This document shows positions 23,966-36,170 of a stretch of 64,000 nt of DNA, in pieces. The position numbers were made by a program, and so were the translations under genes. Within the stretch, counting starts at the first letter, position 1; every line of letters starts with the position of its first letter. The DNA is from Synchiropus splendidus. Taxonomy: Eukaryota; Chordata; Actinopteri; Syngnathiformes; Callionymidae. The stretch is taken from assembly GCF_027744825.2 (NCBI RefSeq), contig NC_071335.1:14025501-14089500 (forward strand), read 5' to 3'. The notes beneath the pieces are model-generated. The model had not been told where the DNA came from. It ran no database searches and saw only the letters and a list, made by a program, of their open reading frames with translations.

Positions 23966-24765
23966 AGTCAAGCCCAAAATGATTCATACCCCCATATGAA
24001 TAATATGGGTAAAAATGCATCTCTTATGTTCATTGAACTAAAAAGTGACATGTCTAAAATTGTCTCAATAATCAATAGAAAAGTCTTCATTGGCTATTAG
24101 AACTATCAAACATAAATTGCCGACTAACTTTTTGGATGTCACCTCAGGTATTTTTGCCCAGTCATCTTTAGCAATGAGCTTCAACTCTTTCAGGTTGGAG
24201 GGTCTCCGTGTCATTACCCATGATCTTTAGCTCCCTCCACAGCTTCTCAATTGGATTGGAGCTCAATTGGTCAGGTCTCAGGCTGGGCCATCGCAAATTT
24301 TTGTCCACCAGCCATTTCTTTACCAGTATTGTGGTGTGTTTTGGGTCATTGGAAATGCCCACTGGTGCCTGGGGGAAATTTCAATTTCTGGTTCATCTGA
24401 CTATACAAGAGTGGACGAGAAATGCTGCCACAGGCAGAGACCAGGTTCACCTGAATGGCCTGGAGGTGATCCCCTCTTTCACCTGTCTCACTCACCCTGG
24501 CCAGCACAGGTGTCACTCTTGGCTTCCTCTGGCACTGACGCTCTAAGGTTTTCCATTGAGCAGATCATCTAGGATTTTTGTTTTTTAATGTTAGCACCTT
24601 ATAGCCTTTTCCTTACTTGTGTGCAGCTACAGGTCCTCGGTGATGTCCTTTGTCTTAGCCATCCATCCACAAACAGAGTGCAGACAGCAATCGATCAGGG
24701 TAAATGGAATGCTTCACAATAGCTTGGACTGTTTGTAATGATCAAGAATTAAGAAGACCAAGTCA
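23966..24765 (-). mobile_element. Tc1-like DNA transposon relic, internally deleted
   Basis: The transposase reads on the minus strand. Within 24168-24362 a degenerate C-terminal segment is visible: [15 protein letters not shown], then [11 protein letters not shown], the hallmark of the Tc1 DDE catalytic region, with the usual SPDL replaced. The outer parts (CAAGCCCAAAATGATTCAT near 23968, and the tract up to about 24760) resemble the ends of a Tc1-like element common in fish. At about 0.8 kb it is roughly half a full Tc1 element; the break near 24370-24385 looks like an internal deletion. Not functional. The exact ends are uncertain. Confidence 0.7.
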
Positions 24766-24852
24766 ACAAAATGGACAGCATTACTTGTTGAAGTTATTTA
24801 TAATAGGGGTGAAATGAACCCCGACAAGTCACTCTCAAATGGAACAGAACTT

Positions 24853-24858
24853 TTTAAT
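24853..24858 (-). terminator. possible nol11 poly(A) signal (ATTAAA)
   Basis: ATTAAA on the minus strand, about 157 nt beyond the nol11 stop codon. No AATAAA was seen nearer. It would give a short 3' UTR ending just inside the Tc1-relic side. Uncertain. Confidence 0.35.
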
Positions 24859-25014
24859 ATATAAAATCATCCACCAATGGCAGTTCATAAACGTACAAAA
24901 CTTTTCAACAGCTTCTGTTCAAATGTTTCGCCTCGTTGCAAAACAGATTCAGGTGGCAAAAATAGAAACAGTATCCTCATGAAATTGAATCGATTGCTCA
25001 ACATGCTCGACAAT

Positions 25015-28000
25015 TCAGAACAGCTCAATAATTTCAATGGAATACAGTCCGGCATCCTTATTTGTCTTCATTTTATCAAGCTCTTTGAGGCTGCTTTCAA
25101 TCTTGCCCAGCTCGGAATACAATTTCACCTGCGGAAAAATAAAACACTATCAAGATCAAACAACTTTCTGTTCAACAAGTTTGACATTCAAACATCTAAG
25201 CAGAACATTTTAAAGTGAATGAGCAAACAAACTAAATAACACATTCACTGAAATACAAATTCAACTAAAATAATTTTAGAAATACTAGATTTATGGAGCG
25301 CTTGGTTTAGAAAAGATGAGAGCCATTGAATTGGTAGTTCAAGTCCAAATTATTTACAGTAGACATTGCCCTCTGGTGGCCTCTGAAAATCAGGACAATA
25401 ATATAAAACCATCACTACTTCCAAGTCCTCGCAATTCCTCCCAAAAAAAGTGATTTTTTTGTAGACAATGTTTGTAACGTCTGCATATAAACACTTGAGT
25501 TTCTGACACTTAGGTGTTGCTAGTGGTCCAATGTTTTGAGAATTGTTGCGGCCTTCACAGTCAATAGGAGCTGATATTCTACATGATCTACGAATCACTG
25601 CATGATGCTTTTAATTCACATTTTGAAGAGCACTCCGACTATCTTTGGTTGTATTACTTCCCAACTGGCCCGTCTCATTAACAGAGTCAACAGAAAGATG
25701 AGGGGCGCACCTGGGACTGAACGTAGCTTTTGAGGCGTATGAGAAGGTCTTTGACTTCTGGGCTCATCACCAGAACTGTGAAATGGGAGTCCAACAGCAA
25801 ACACACCCAATCCATGATCTATGCAGAAAAATAAGACCAGAGGTTTTGGCATATCAACAATTGGGAAATGAAGCGAGTCAGATAGATGCACCAGTTTGTA
25901 TCAAAAGACAACATGATCAGACTATAAACCATGGAAAACACATCCCTCGATCCTTCACATGTTCCTACAGACCTGTGGCAGGGTGGGTGACCTAAATCCT
26001 AGATCTTGGGGCACAGCATCCTGAGAGTACCTCAGATAGAGGAACTGGAGATACTGGAGAAAAAGCTGTTTGGAAGAGAATGAGTAAATACTAATAATAC
26101 TGAAAAATCAATTACATTACTCAACTTACAATGACATGTTGAGATGAGAGGTCTTTTAAATGAGGGAGGAGGAAACTGTCACTGTATGCTGTCATCAGGA
26201 TCTCATTTCTGAGCGGACTGAGTGAAAGAAACATGTTCTGAAAAAGGTCCTGCATCCAAAATCAAATTAAAAGGCCTTGCTGGAGAGGGCATAACACAAT
26301 GACGTAACCACATTTTAAACATTGAGAAGGATACAACAGAGCAGCTTTGTGTATTCCCACTGGACACACTGGTTTCTGAAAACACAAAGACTTGCTGTTG
26401 TCATCTACTTGTGAGGTCTTCCGGTCAGAGTCCGCTGCGCTGTTTTGATCCATGGAGTCCTCAACAGTCGTCACGCTAAAACCATTCTGCAGATCAGCCT
26501 GGTCCGGCTCCAAGGAGGTCAGCGATTCCATGAAAGAGATGCTCCCTTCATCCAGGTTTGCCTGCTTGGCCTCGGTGTCCGACATGCTGCAGAGCAGGTT
26601 CAGGAGAGACCATTTCTGAATTAGCCACACACACAAACTGAAACTCGGTGTTCTGGAAACACTCCACACTTTACCCAATGAAGGCTCTGAGACAGGTGCA
26701 GGTGACGGCTTCTGGTATATCTTGGAAAAACTGCAGGCAGAGTTGACAGAGGAAGTAATCTTTCTTCTCCAGAGCCAGCAGCACGAGGTTCGGACAGCCA
26801 CTGCAGGAGGCCACAACAAACAGAAATCAATCCAAGACAAGCTCAGAAGCTGCTGCTGTATGCCTGTGATGCAACATGATTTTCACAGGAAACCATTCAG
26901 GCAGAAATTCTCAGACAGACCTGTGGAAGAGACACTGTGTGCGTACGAGCTGCGCCAGCGTGCCAGCAGGGTAGAAGGACGACTCGTCCAAACTACGAGA
27001 CACTATAGATGATGCCAGCTGTCCCACTGAAGACTGCAAATCCTGGATGTATGCTCTGGAAAGGAAACCATCTACTGCTTTCTGCACCTCCTCCACAGAA
27101 GCCGACTGCAGTGACAAAGGAGATTTTAGAAGTTCCGATTCAACAATATTTCATTTCATTTCATTTCAGTGAGCCACTGTCTTCACCTTGGTGAGCTCCA
27201 GAATCTGATCCAGCGTTAATCTGGCCGCCGACTGACTTTTGCGTTGCGTTCTCTGCAAAAGATTAGTGATGATATAGTGTAATGTTTTGAAATAACTTTG
27301 GAAATAGGCATTAATCACCACTAGGGAAATAAAACTTTCCCATGGGAGAAAAGACCAGGCATCACGATGAACATGACTCTTCATAGATGACAGCTTTGAA
27401 TAAGATACAACATATTCTATTTTAAGTGGCATCTCATTAAATTGGAAGATTTTCCAACAACATCTTTCAGGAAAAGAAAAGCATTTTAAAGATTTTAGGA
27501 TTAACTTTATACTTAGTTGGTGTCATATGGAGAAACAAATCATATGCTGGGAGATATTATTATTAGGCTGATGATGATGATGATGATGATTGACAGAGGC
27601 TTTCTGATCACAATTACAATCACAATTAAAAAGCCTAAAGTCTGAAACCAGGATGAAGTTGAACCTGTACACATCAGCATCACATCAGCAAACATCAGGG
27701 AGGAAGCGCTCCAGTGATGAACAAACTCTTTGGTTTGTTCATCACTTCATTCTGTGCAGACAGCAACGCTTTTTGTTTTTCAATCATAAACTTGAACTCT
27801 CCACCCATCAGATCACACATGACCAATCCCTGCAGCGCTAGACTGAATGTAGATTCAGTTTCGTTCGGATTCACACAATTTAGAAAATTCAAAAGAAGAT
27901 TCAATGCATCCTGCCTTTCCACTGATGCTTCTGGCTTAACTAGTAGTGACATGAATAAATAATGTTAGCATATGAATACTCTACATTTATATTACAATGT

Positions 28001-31000
28001 AATCAGAGCATTCTTTAGCGTTACCGTTTCACGTGTCTGTATAGCTATTGGTGGTGGAGTCACTTCTCCATGAAGAATGGTGTTCCATGACGGAATAGAG
28101 GCCGGAGCTTTAGATCCTAAAGAAAACATATCGATGAGACTGAACACACAAGGGGCAGCAGTGGAAAAAGGCGGAGTATTGCTTGTTTGGACAGGATTTA
28201 AATTTACCTTCTGTCTTGGCCTGACTTAATTTCCCCAGTGCCGATGCCAGGGAGGACTTGGTGCACTCGTACGGGATCACCGACAGGGTTTTACCATGAG
28301 GAATGAAGAACTTGTTGGAATAACTCCACAACTTTATGAGAAAAAAAATGCTGTTGAAAATAAGATGCATATGGAACACAATCAAAGTGTACACTTGTAT
28401 ACTGCTGTTGAGACAATGAGAAGGGATAGGTAGCCTTTTCACAGTCACAAGCAGAATCATCGCTCTACCACGGTTATACTGTCCTCCATCAGCACTCAAG
28501 AACTGGGAGGAGAGGGAACCTTGGCCAAGAAAATTACAAAACAGGACATTCTTTTCAGCAAAACAGATTCAAACAACAGACCAAGCTGGTTGGGGATGTG
28601 ATCTGTTTTGGATGCAAAATGCTAAACCGATAAGACCTGATAAATGGTAAGACCTTTCTATACCTGCCCATAGATTTTTCCGGCCATTTCTTTTCCAGCT
28701 TGAAGTGTCTGGAAATTTGTGTTCCAAATGCAGAGAAAGTCTGGCAGGGAATGACAATTCAATTCATCGGATTACACAGAGCATTACATGAGAAAATAAG
28801 ACACTTGAACAATGGCAAAGGTAGGAATACATTCACAATTTACCCTTTCCAGCTCCTGCAGAGGGGTGTGGTACGCCAACTACAGCGATGTGAGCTTCGT
28901 CCAGGATCTTAACTGATGCTGCCTCCAAAAAACCCTCATTGACGGGAAGCTTTAGAAGCAAATTCCGGGGAAGAGCATGAGTGGCTTCATCGGATCCCTG
29001 ACTCCGCACAGGGATGACGCTCTGATACAGATTACCATTTGGATCTACACCACAGAAACAGAATGTGTTGAGTGAATGGATAAAGTTACATTTACGTGTG
29101 TTGGATAACAATATCTGATGGACATTATAAAGCCTGGCTGCTTATATAGAACATGGTACTCACATAGACAAAGAAGGTAAACGTGCTGATCCTTGCAGCA
29201 GGCTGAAAAGCTGAGCGGAGAAAGCCCTGGCTCCTCTCTCTCCAGCCTGTACCGCTGAAGATCATTGAGATTCAGTCTCTGTAGGTAGACAAAATGATCT
29301 CCCTTCTGTGGAAAGACATAGATGCACAAAGACGATATTTAAACAAATACAGTAAGTAATGAAGTGATAAGTAAATAGCTACCTGCTCAGTCGTGAAGAT
29401 GACAAACTGTTGTGTCTCAGCTACTATGTTGGTGCTCCACCTGAGAGGAAATAAATATGAAAAAAGAAGAAAGGCACAGATAATGGACAGGAGAAAGAGT
29501 CAGAGAGTGTCCTACAATTACAAATTTAATATTGTTTAGCATTATGCATTGTACATGCACTGCGATAGAAATCCTTGTTTACACTTATATTGTCTTATTC
29601 TTACAAATTAGCACAGAACCAACAATTCCAGATCGACACTGACTGTTTTGTTGAGTGTTGCCAACCTGATGGTCTCCTCCGGAGTGAAGACGTCTTCTAT
29701 GGTCTGTTGAGGTGCAGTTAGGAGAGCATCAAGTAGTCTTACGGCTCCATTTTGGAATAGGACAACTGGCTCCATTCCACAACCACAATGGAGGCGCCAG
29801 ATATCAGAAGACACCTGCAAAATTTAAAATATTTAATTCAGCAGAAATTACACAAGCGGAAGCTGGGAGTGTGTGTCTTGTGAAGATATGTATCTTGACT
29901 AAAATCAAGATTTATTTTCTTGAGTAAGTATGATACGAATGTAAAATTAGATGATTATACAGCGTAGTTCCGACCGCTGTAAATAGTAATGATGCCGAGT
30001 AGAAGATTCTACTATCTTCTTAAACAGCCTGCCAATATAATAATGAAATAAGTCACATTCATGATTAGACTTAATTTATAGCACCCAAAAACATGTTTTC
30101 ATTCACACTTACTGTTGCTTTAAAAGTCTTATCAAGGAGCATGTCTTCATCCTTCCATATCCTGATAACCTTTAAAACAGACAATGGTTATTTAGATCAG
30201 ATTCTTTAGATTCTAATACGTAATAAAATGTATTCCAATTTAGCCAAGAAAATAACATTAGTTCTTTTTTTCATTTACTAATAAAGACTAACCTTTTTGT
30301 CTGTAACAGCCACATATTCCTTGGACTCTGAGTTGTAAACTGCTGGACAAGTTAAACTCTGCCCTTGCTTCACAGTCCAGCTGCCAAGAGGTTTCTGGTC
30401 TGACACCTTCAAGAGAAACAAAAACAAGCACTTGATAAACATCACTGGGCACTTGGTCTCACAGATCATGGTATAAATACTGCGCTGCTGTGGAAATTAA
30501 GATCAGGCATCAGCAGAAATTTGTGTCCATGTGAGCTCATGGAAATACAAGTTTTATTTTTTCATGTCAGCCCAAAATCAAACAAAAACACTACATGTAA
30601 TCTAATCTTAACTAATAGGAATCTGAGCAGTGATGATCAACAACTCCAATTGACATTAGCTTGTCATCCTTTTAGTGTCCTAAATATTTACACAATTGTT
30701 TTTGTCATATGAACCATTTACCATTGTCTGCATGTTCAATAGGCGAACAGATGAGCTAACAAAGGCGAAACAATATACCAGATGAAATCGCGCAAATTGC
30801 ATTGCGTGGTCACGTGCAAAGAAGTAACTCATATGGTGAGCAACACAACATTAGCGATCGCTCTTATTTCGGTAGTTTTTTTCGCTAATGCTAGCTAGCG
30901 CGTCTGTGCAATTACACATACACACTTTTAAAAGGTTAACCTGAATCCATACAGTGAAATGTGTTCTAGCAGACTTTAGGCTCCGCGTGTGTGTTGGTCC

Positions 31001-31272
31001 TAATCATAATGCACGAGAATGTTTATTATTATCAAGACTGAACCAACTCGCTAACACGAGTCGTTAAGGTGGTAGTGGTCTGTGGCCCCTGTCAGGAGAC
31101 TCAGGTAAAACCGGAGACACGGTACCTTGTAGAGGGTGACAGATCGAGTCGAGTCAGTGACGATAACATGATCGTTGTCTCGCTCTATTTCAATCCCCTG
31201 AATGCCAGAAAGTGACTGACTACGAGATGGAACAAGTCCACACAACGTGTAGCCTTCGTACAAGGCCGCCAT
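25015..31272 (-). CDS. nol11: nol11, nucleolar protein 11, 18 coding exons, complete
   Basis: Subunit of the t-UTP part of the small-subunit processome; in vertebrates needed for pre-rRNA transcription and early 18S processing in the nucleolus. Exons, 5' to 3': 31126-31272, 30293-30406, 30113-30169, 29666-29814, 29383-29440, 29164-29305, 28844-29044, 28664-28740, 28208-28331, 28025-28116, 27187-27252, 26921-27105, 26675-26800, 26335-26586, 26130-26208, 25973-26065, 25711-25818, 25015-25128. They total 2184 nt, 727 codons plus stop, with every phase matching; human NOL11 is about 719 residues. Family blocks: [53 protein letters not shown] and [12 protein letters not shown] at the very end. The N-terminal half is probably a beta-propeller, the C-terminal half helical (inference). 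The acceptor of 26130-26208 was placed at the second of two AGs because only that one keeps the frame. Start at 31272-31270 (MAALYEG). Confidence 0.96.
25129..25710. other. nol11 last intron, no feature seen
   Basis: 582 bp between the last two coding exons. No coding segment or repeat recognised. Confidence 0.5.
27695..27939 (-). other. unassigned 81-residue reading frame inside a nol11 intron
   Basis: In the 772-bp intron between exons 28025-28116 and 27187-27252 a minus-strand frame is open from an AG (27940-27941) to a TGA (27695-27697). The peptide looks like amphipathic helix (for example [20 protein letters not shown] and [14 protein letters not shown]). I do not recognise it. It is not in phase with the upstream nol11 exon, which ends on a codon boundary, while this frame would need one carried base. 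It has no good donor either. It may be a fragment of another gene, or chance: frames of this length are common in the window. Confidence 0.25.
27713..27746. repeat. perfect 14-bp inverted repeat (hairpin)
   Basis: AGTGATGAACAAAC at 27713-27726 is the exact complement of 27733-27746, with a 6-nt spacer. It could form a hairpin in DNA or in nol11 pre-mRNA. It overlaps the end of the unassigned reading frame. Confidence 0.6.
30407..31125. other. nol11 intron 1, no feature seen
   Basis: 719 bp. It includes a locally palindromic GCTAATGCTAGCTAGCGCG stretch near 30885-30903; otherwise nothing recognised. Confidence 0.5.
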
Positions 31273-31780
31273 GCTGGACGTGAAGAGAGCGTCGATTCGC
31301 GAATCTCGCGATATTACGAAAAGACTCGGAGCCCGTGCTACTGTACTGGTCTGACCGAACGGACTCATTGTTATTACAAATGTTCAAAACTGCTCTCTCC
31401 ATTCGTTTCATTGTACCAGTCAAATGTATCATTACAATAAGTGTGTAAAATATTTAATACATAGGAAAGTGATCAACCCATTCATGCTCGGAACGTGAAA
31501 TTCTAAAATATATCAACACATTTGAAATAAATATAGAATATCAATGATCAATATCCTGTTTTAAAAAAATGAAATCCAAGAAATGCCGAGTTACCTATTG
31601 TAACGTCAGTTCCACGAATGCGAACGTTTCATTGTTGATTTCACAGTGAACGAAAGATGACTTTAACGTAGTCCTGAAGAACGTTTCCCCTCAGAAACGC
31701 GCATGCGCTGCTGAACTCCCCACGCCGCTACAGATGTTAGGTTACTTTGGTCACTTGATGGCGCTCTATGCCGGAAGGTC
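31273..31780 (-). promoter_or_regulatory. nol11 upstream region and probable promoter
   Basis: Between the nol11 start codon and the poly(A) end of the upstream apoh copy A only about 730 bp remain, so the nol11 promoter must lie here. CpG dinucleotides cluster at 31273-31370 and 31680-31780 (for example AACGCGCATGCGCTG near 31697, an NRF1-like site). No TATA box was seen, as usual for a housekeeping gene. Confidence 0.4.
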
Positions 31781-32005
31781 ATCTTTGCAGCATTTCATGC
31801 ATCACAATTAACATATTAACATAACATATATATATAATTTTTTTATTTCTTCTTTTTTTTTTCTAAATGCGATACAGCTCATAGCTAGACAGAGTAGATG
31901 AGTCAGATATAACCAGGGATCAGTTCCACATAATATTTAATCAATGAACATGTGTAAGGAAAACAGTACAAATAAATCTTCCATAAATCCTCAGGTTAGA
32001 TCTAT

Positions 32006-32011
32006 TTTATT
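32006..32011 (-). terminator. apoh copy A poly(A) signal (AATAAA)
   Basis: AATAAA on the minus strand, 40 nt past the stop codon at 32051-32053. A short 3' UTR fits the human APOH pattern. Confidence 0.65.
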
Positions 32012-32050
32012 GCAATCCAATATCAACAAAAGAAGTGATGTCCTGTTTCT

Positions 32051-34937
32051 TCAGCATTGTTGGATTTCAGATGGGAGGGATGCTTGGAAATGGTATTGCA
32101 TTATACTGGGTTCTAGAACAGAGCAAGATCAGACGATTAGTTAATACAGACACGTCATGTCAGGCTTGTCTTATGTGCATTGTAAATAACTTATTGGGGA
32201 AGCCATGCTGTTAACAGAAGGTTCACCTCGGAAGCAGCCAGGAATGATGAGAGTCCCATCAATGCACTGACTTGGAACTGCATATCCACACTTCCTGGCC
32301 TGGTCCATGCAGTACACCGACACTAGGTCCATGTGCGCCACCATGTTGGGCTTCAGATCTTCAATCCAGATCTTTTTTTCTTTATATAATATCCGTCCTC
32401 TTGCGATTCCAACTTCGCAAGGAGCTGCAAGGAATGCGTTGAGAAGGCATCAATATTTGTGGACAGAGCCATCAACAACAACTGCTACCTTTGCAGGATG
32501 GCTTTTGTGACCATTGTCCGTTTTTCTGGCACGTAATCCGGTGGCTGCCTTCCAGGACATAATCCCCAAAGCAGTCGTACCCTACCGTATCCATGAAGAA
32601 ATAGTCTTTGATGTCGTTGTCCAGCACATATCCTTTGTCAATGGGCGGTGGAGGAGGGCAGGTCACCACTGTCAAGTCAGGATTGAGGTCTTCATTAAGT
32701 AGGCATTTGCCATCATTCGTCTTTATAAATCAACAATTATCCATCTAAGGATAGTTAGATATAATCTGGCTCAAGATTCATTTGTATTTTAATATTCGAG
32801 GGCAATTATAGACAACCACTGACACTCTCAAAAAAATGTAGTCATCATTTACTGTATGTTTTTGGAAAGAAGGAGGAATGGGAGAAGGAAATTCCCAAAT
32901 CCTTCCTGTCTGTTCACAAGTCTCAGCAGTGAAAACAGAAGTGAAATGAACTTGCATCTAATAACACTTTATTATACAGCTAAAAACACTCCCCACACAA
33001 CTCTTTAGCAGCATACCTCGACATTCGGGGGTCTCAGTCCAGAACCCCTGGGCAGTGCAGTGTGCTTTTGTGTTACCAAAGACAGCATATGGAGGCAAAC
33101 ATTGGTACGTAACCCTGGTGCCATATGGAGTTACGTCATCTTTGACCGCTCTGTCGTAAATGATCATCCCGAACCGTGGAATTGGGGCGAGCCCACAGGA
33201 CACGGCTACAAGAAGAGACACAAGTTGAATTTTTTTCGCTAGATCATAGAATACTCCAGGTTTCCTGTTGTTAACAGTAGTATTTGGTGGTTTGAGCATG
33301 CAGAAATGGGATCACTATGAAACCAACAAGGGGTCTGAATGTTCTGTAGTTGTACAACATTTCAGTCAATGATTTTCTCCCTATCATTTCACTTAAAGGA
33401 AATAAAGGAGTATTTACTGAATGATTTAGCTCAGCAAATGAGGCATTCTTGCTTTTACAAGACAATACATTTACTTTCCTAATGCAGGAAAAACGCAAAA
33501 CAACAACGTTCAGATCTTTCATGCTGCTCTTCATTATGTGTTACATAGGTACTACTGAATTACTTACGCTTGCACTCAGGTACAGATGTGCTCCAGGATC
33601 CATTAGCCAGACAAACTGCACCGTCGTCTCCAAGTAAAATGTGCCTGCACAACCATTGATATTCAATAACCAGCTTGTTTACAGGTTTCCCTCACTAAAC
33701 CACTTCTAAGATCTTCTTTACCCTTCATTGCAGGTGTAGTTCACTGTACTTTGGTATGTGTTACCCTCATAGTACACATGTCCGTTCGACAAGTCCCCAT
33801 GATAAGGACATACAATGGCTATAAGAGAGAATATTGCATGGGTTACGTCAGAAACATTGCTTTTGGCACAATCCAGGAGGGGCCCAAACTGAGGGGTTCC
33901 TCAAATTGGACTCAAATGTCCAACCTCTTGATACCATGCTCTTTTAATGTACATTGACAGCTTATATGACATTTCATGCATGTTTAGCTATGTTATACTA
34001 GCAGCACCATGTATGTAAAAACTGGATAGCATTTGTTAAATTGGTAATTCGAAAAAAAAAATGTTTTTTTATTTGTTTATTTAAAGGGTATTTTTACACT
34101 GCTGGATTATTTTAAACTTCTTTTTGGTGCAACAAATCAGACCCACGCCTGCATTGGAGTTTAGTCTTAGACCATGTTCCAGAGGCACTGCAGACGATGC
34201 GACGAGGACCCAGCACTTGGGTGTATCCCGTTTTGCAGGACAGAACCAGCCCTGCTCCGGGAATGAAAAACCTCTGCGGCGCCTCCACCTCGGCATTAAG
34301 TGGAATCTCTGGCTGCTCACATACTGTTGAGGAAAAACACTGGTTGAAAAACAGGGTGAGAGAGAGTTCCGTCTCAGAAAATGAGGACACTGCGGTAAAA
34401 TCTGACCGACTTGACCAGCTTTTAGAAGATTATCGATAGTCGAAATGATCCACAAATCAAAAACAATGCATAAAACCATAAAGATGACCCTCTAGTTAGA
34501 TCATTAAAAACAAGTCAGAGCAGAGCCACTTCGGTCTGAGTATACGGCTGGGAACATAGCACATTACATTTTCAAATGTATTCCTATTCAACGTATTAGA
34601 GAGTTAAAGTCCAATGGTGAACAGACTGTGTATCTTGCTCATGTTTCAGTGGGAGTGAGATGACCCACACTAAAACAAGGCTGTGTTATTGGAAACCTTG
34701 AGCATTTCGGGTACCGATCAGAGCGAGCCTTATTTACTCATACCTGCAATGGTCAATCCAAACAACTATGCCTGTATGCTGTGACACAACAAGCCGATTT
34801 TCAGACGTCAATCTGAAGTGTGTTCTGCTTAAAATACTATCTCATAGTCAAATGAAGCCATTACCGTTATGTTCATAATCCTGAGCTGAAACAAGTAGAA
34901 AGACACAGAAGTGCTGGATCAACCCCCAAAACTCCAT
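32051..34937 (-). CDS. apoh: apolipoprotein H (beta-2-glycoprotein I)-like, copy A
   Basis: Secreted plasma protein of five CCP/sushi domains; binds anionic phospholipid in mammals. Eight coding exons: 34865-34937, 34147-34323, 33722-33818, 33568-33644, 33017-33205, 32489-32689, 32227-32424, 32051-32112; 1074 nt, 357 residues (human 345). Exon 1 is a signal peptide (MEFWGLIQHFCVFLLVSAQ). CCP1, CCP3, CCP4 and the bulk of domain V have one exon each; CCP2 is split over two, as in APOH. Each of CCP1-4 has four cysteines and a tryptophan near the end. Domain V has its six cysteines, including the C-terminal one (EIQQC stop). The mammalian membrane loop with LAFW is replaced by an IMQYHF-like stretch, and the KNKEKKC patch by MDQARKC. 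The donor of the CCP1 exon was placed at GC|GTGGGT because only this keeps phase. Likely glycosylation sites include NYT and NGS in CCP2. Confidence 0.94.
34324..34864. other. apoh copy A intron 1, no feature seen
   Basis: 541 bp between the signal-peptide exon and the CCP1 exon. Nothing recognised. Confidence 0.5.
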
Positions 34938-36160
34938 GTTGAAATGTCCGTATGCTCCTTGCCTATTGGCAGTCTTTTAGTCTTTGTATTTTCGGTTGCT
35001 GCTGTTTGTACTTTTGCAACAGGCAGCAGATAAGAATGGTATTAAATATTGCAACATCTAACAGGAAATGAAGCATTGCAACATTCAACTTCTGCCACAG
35101 ATTTCTCAGAAGGGAACAATCTTTAAGCACAAATCCCCTTTCAAACTGAAACATAGAGGAAGAGACGTTTTCTTTGCCACTTTCTATGCCTATGTAGTAT
35201 AGATAGTTTCGCATAAGCGTTTCAATGCGGTAAAACCCCTTCAAATGCATGCAATTATTCTGCTTTTTTTCTTGTGATTTTTTTTAAAACACATTTTTAA
35301 ATAGAAACTTTCTTGACATTGAGTTTGCTAGTAGTCTCGTATTTAGTGACAAGAATCACTAACACCCCTGGCCTTTTAATTCAACTTTCCTGCCTTCATT
35401 TGGTCAGAGGACAACAATGCTGCCACCAGCTATCACACCCAAAAACGCAACGCTACATTTTACGTCTCTGTAGCCTACATCTCTGGGCAACAGTGCCGAT
35501 ATGGCATTTAATGTAAAGGCCGTACAACTAAAGGGCTCTGGGTGCCACTTTGAACATGATTAGGAAAATGCCAAGCTTTTGTGTTCTGCCTCTTCTGAAT
35601 AAGTTCACCGTCCACTCACATGTAAGCAGAGCAAATGAGTGAGACAGTTGGTAACAAGTCTAGCTTCTTTTGTATTTGACCTCTGCCCATGAGGGTATGT
35701 TTTTCCTCCTTCTCAAAAATTCAGATTTCAGTAACATGGAAGCAAATTTACATGAAGAAAATGATTTCTGCATCATGAAGTTTACCTGAGTTAAATTATA
35801 TTTCATGGAAAATAAAATAAAAGACGTATCACGCTAAAAAACAACTAAAGAAAAAGCAGTGTAAAAAGTAGTGAAAATAAATTCAGTTGGTAGGGATTAT
35901 GATCCTGTGCCAGTGCAATGACAGAGCTCTGTACTGGGAGAGCGGCAGTTACCAATGGCAGCGTTTGTATTGTCCTAATACATGAAATACCTCTCAATTA
36001 CTGGCATTAGTTGACATTTCAGAGCAGTTATCTCAGCATCTCACTGGCTGAATCATTGTGCGAGTTCCTTAAGTCCTTGAGGGTGCAGCTGACTTTTTTT
36101 TTGCACTGAATGTTTTTATATTGAATTTTATTAATCTCAATACATTACACATTTTATGAA
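34938..36160. other. intergenic region upstream of apoh copy A
   Basis: 1.2 kb, A+T rich. A CCAAT box is present on the minus strand near 34962-34968 (GCCAATAGG), about 30 nt above the start codon, so it may belong to the copy A promoter. Nothing coding recognised. Confidence 0.4.
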
Positions 36161-36170
36161 TTTGTATTTT
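36161..36170. repeat. target-site duplication, left copy
   Basis: TTTGTATTTT, identical to 38038-38047. The two copies flank the LINE exactly, at its 3' repeat tail and at its truncated 5' end. Confidence 0.8.

Noticed and set aside
25711..25818. Suspected frameshift in nol11 exon 17
   Set aside because: A re-reading of the TG-rich stretch at 25796-25808 showed the frame is intact; the exon is exactly 36 codons.
28335..28499. Extra nol11 exon (an open stretch joined to the exon at 28208-28331)
   Set aside because: The frame is open upstream of the exon, but the protein aligns with human NOL11 only if exon 28664-28740 is joined directly to 28208-28331. The extra residues would disrupt it.
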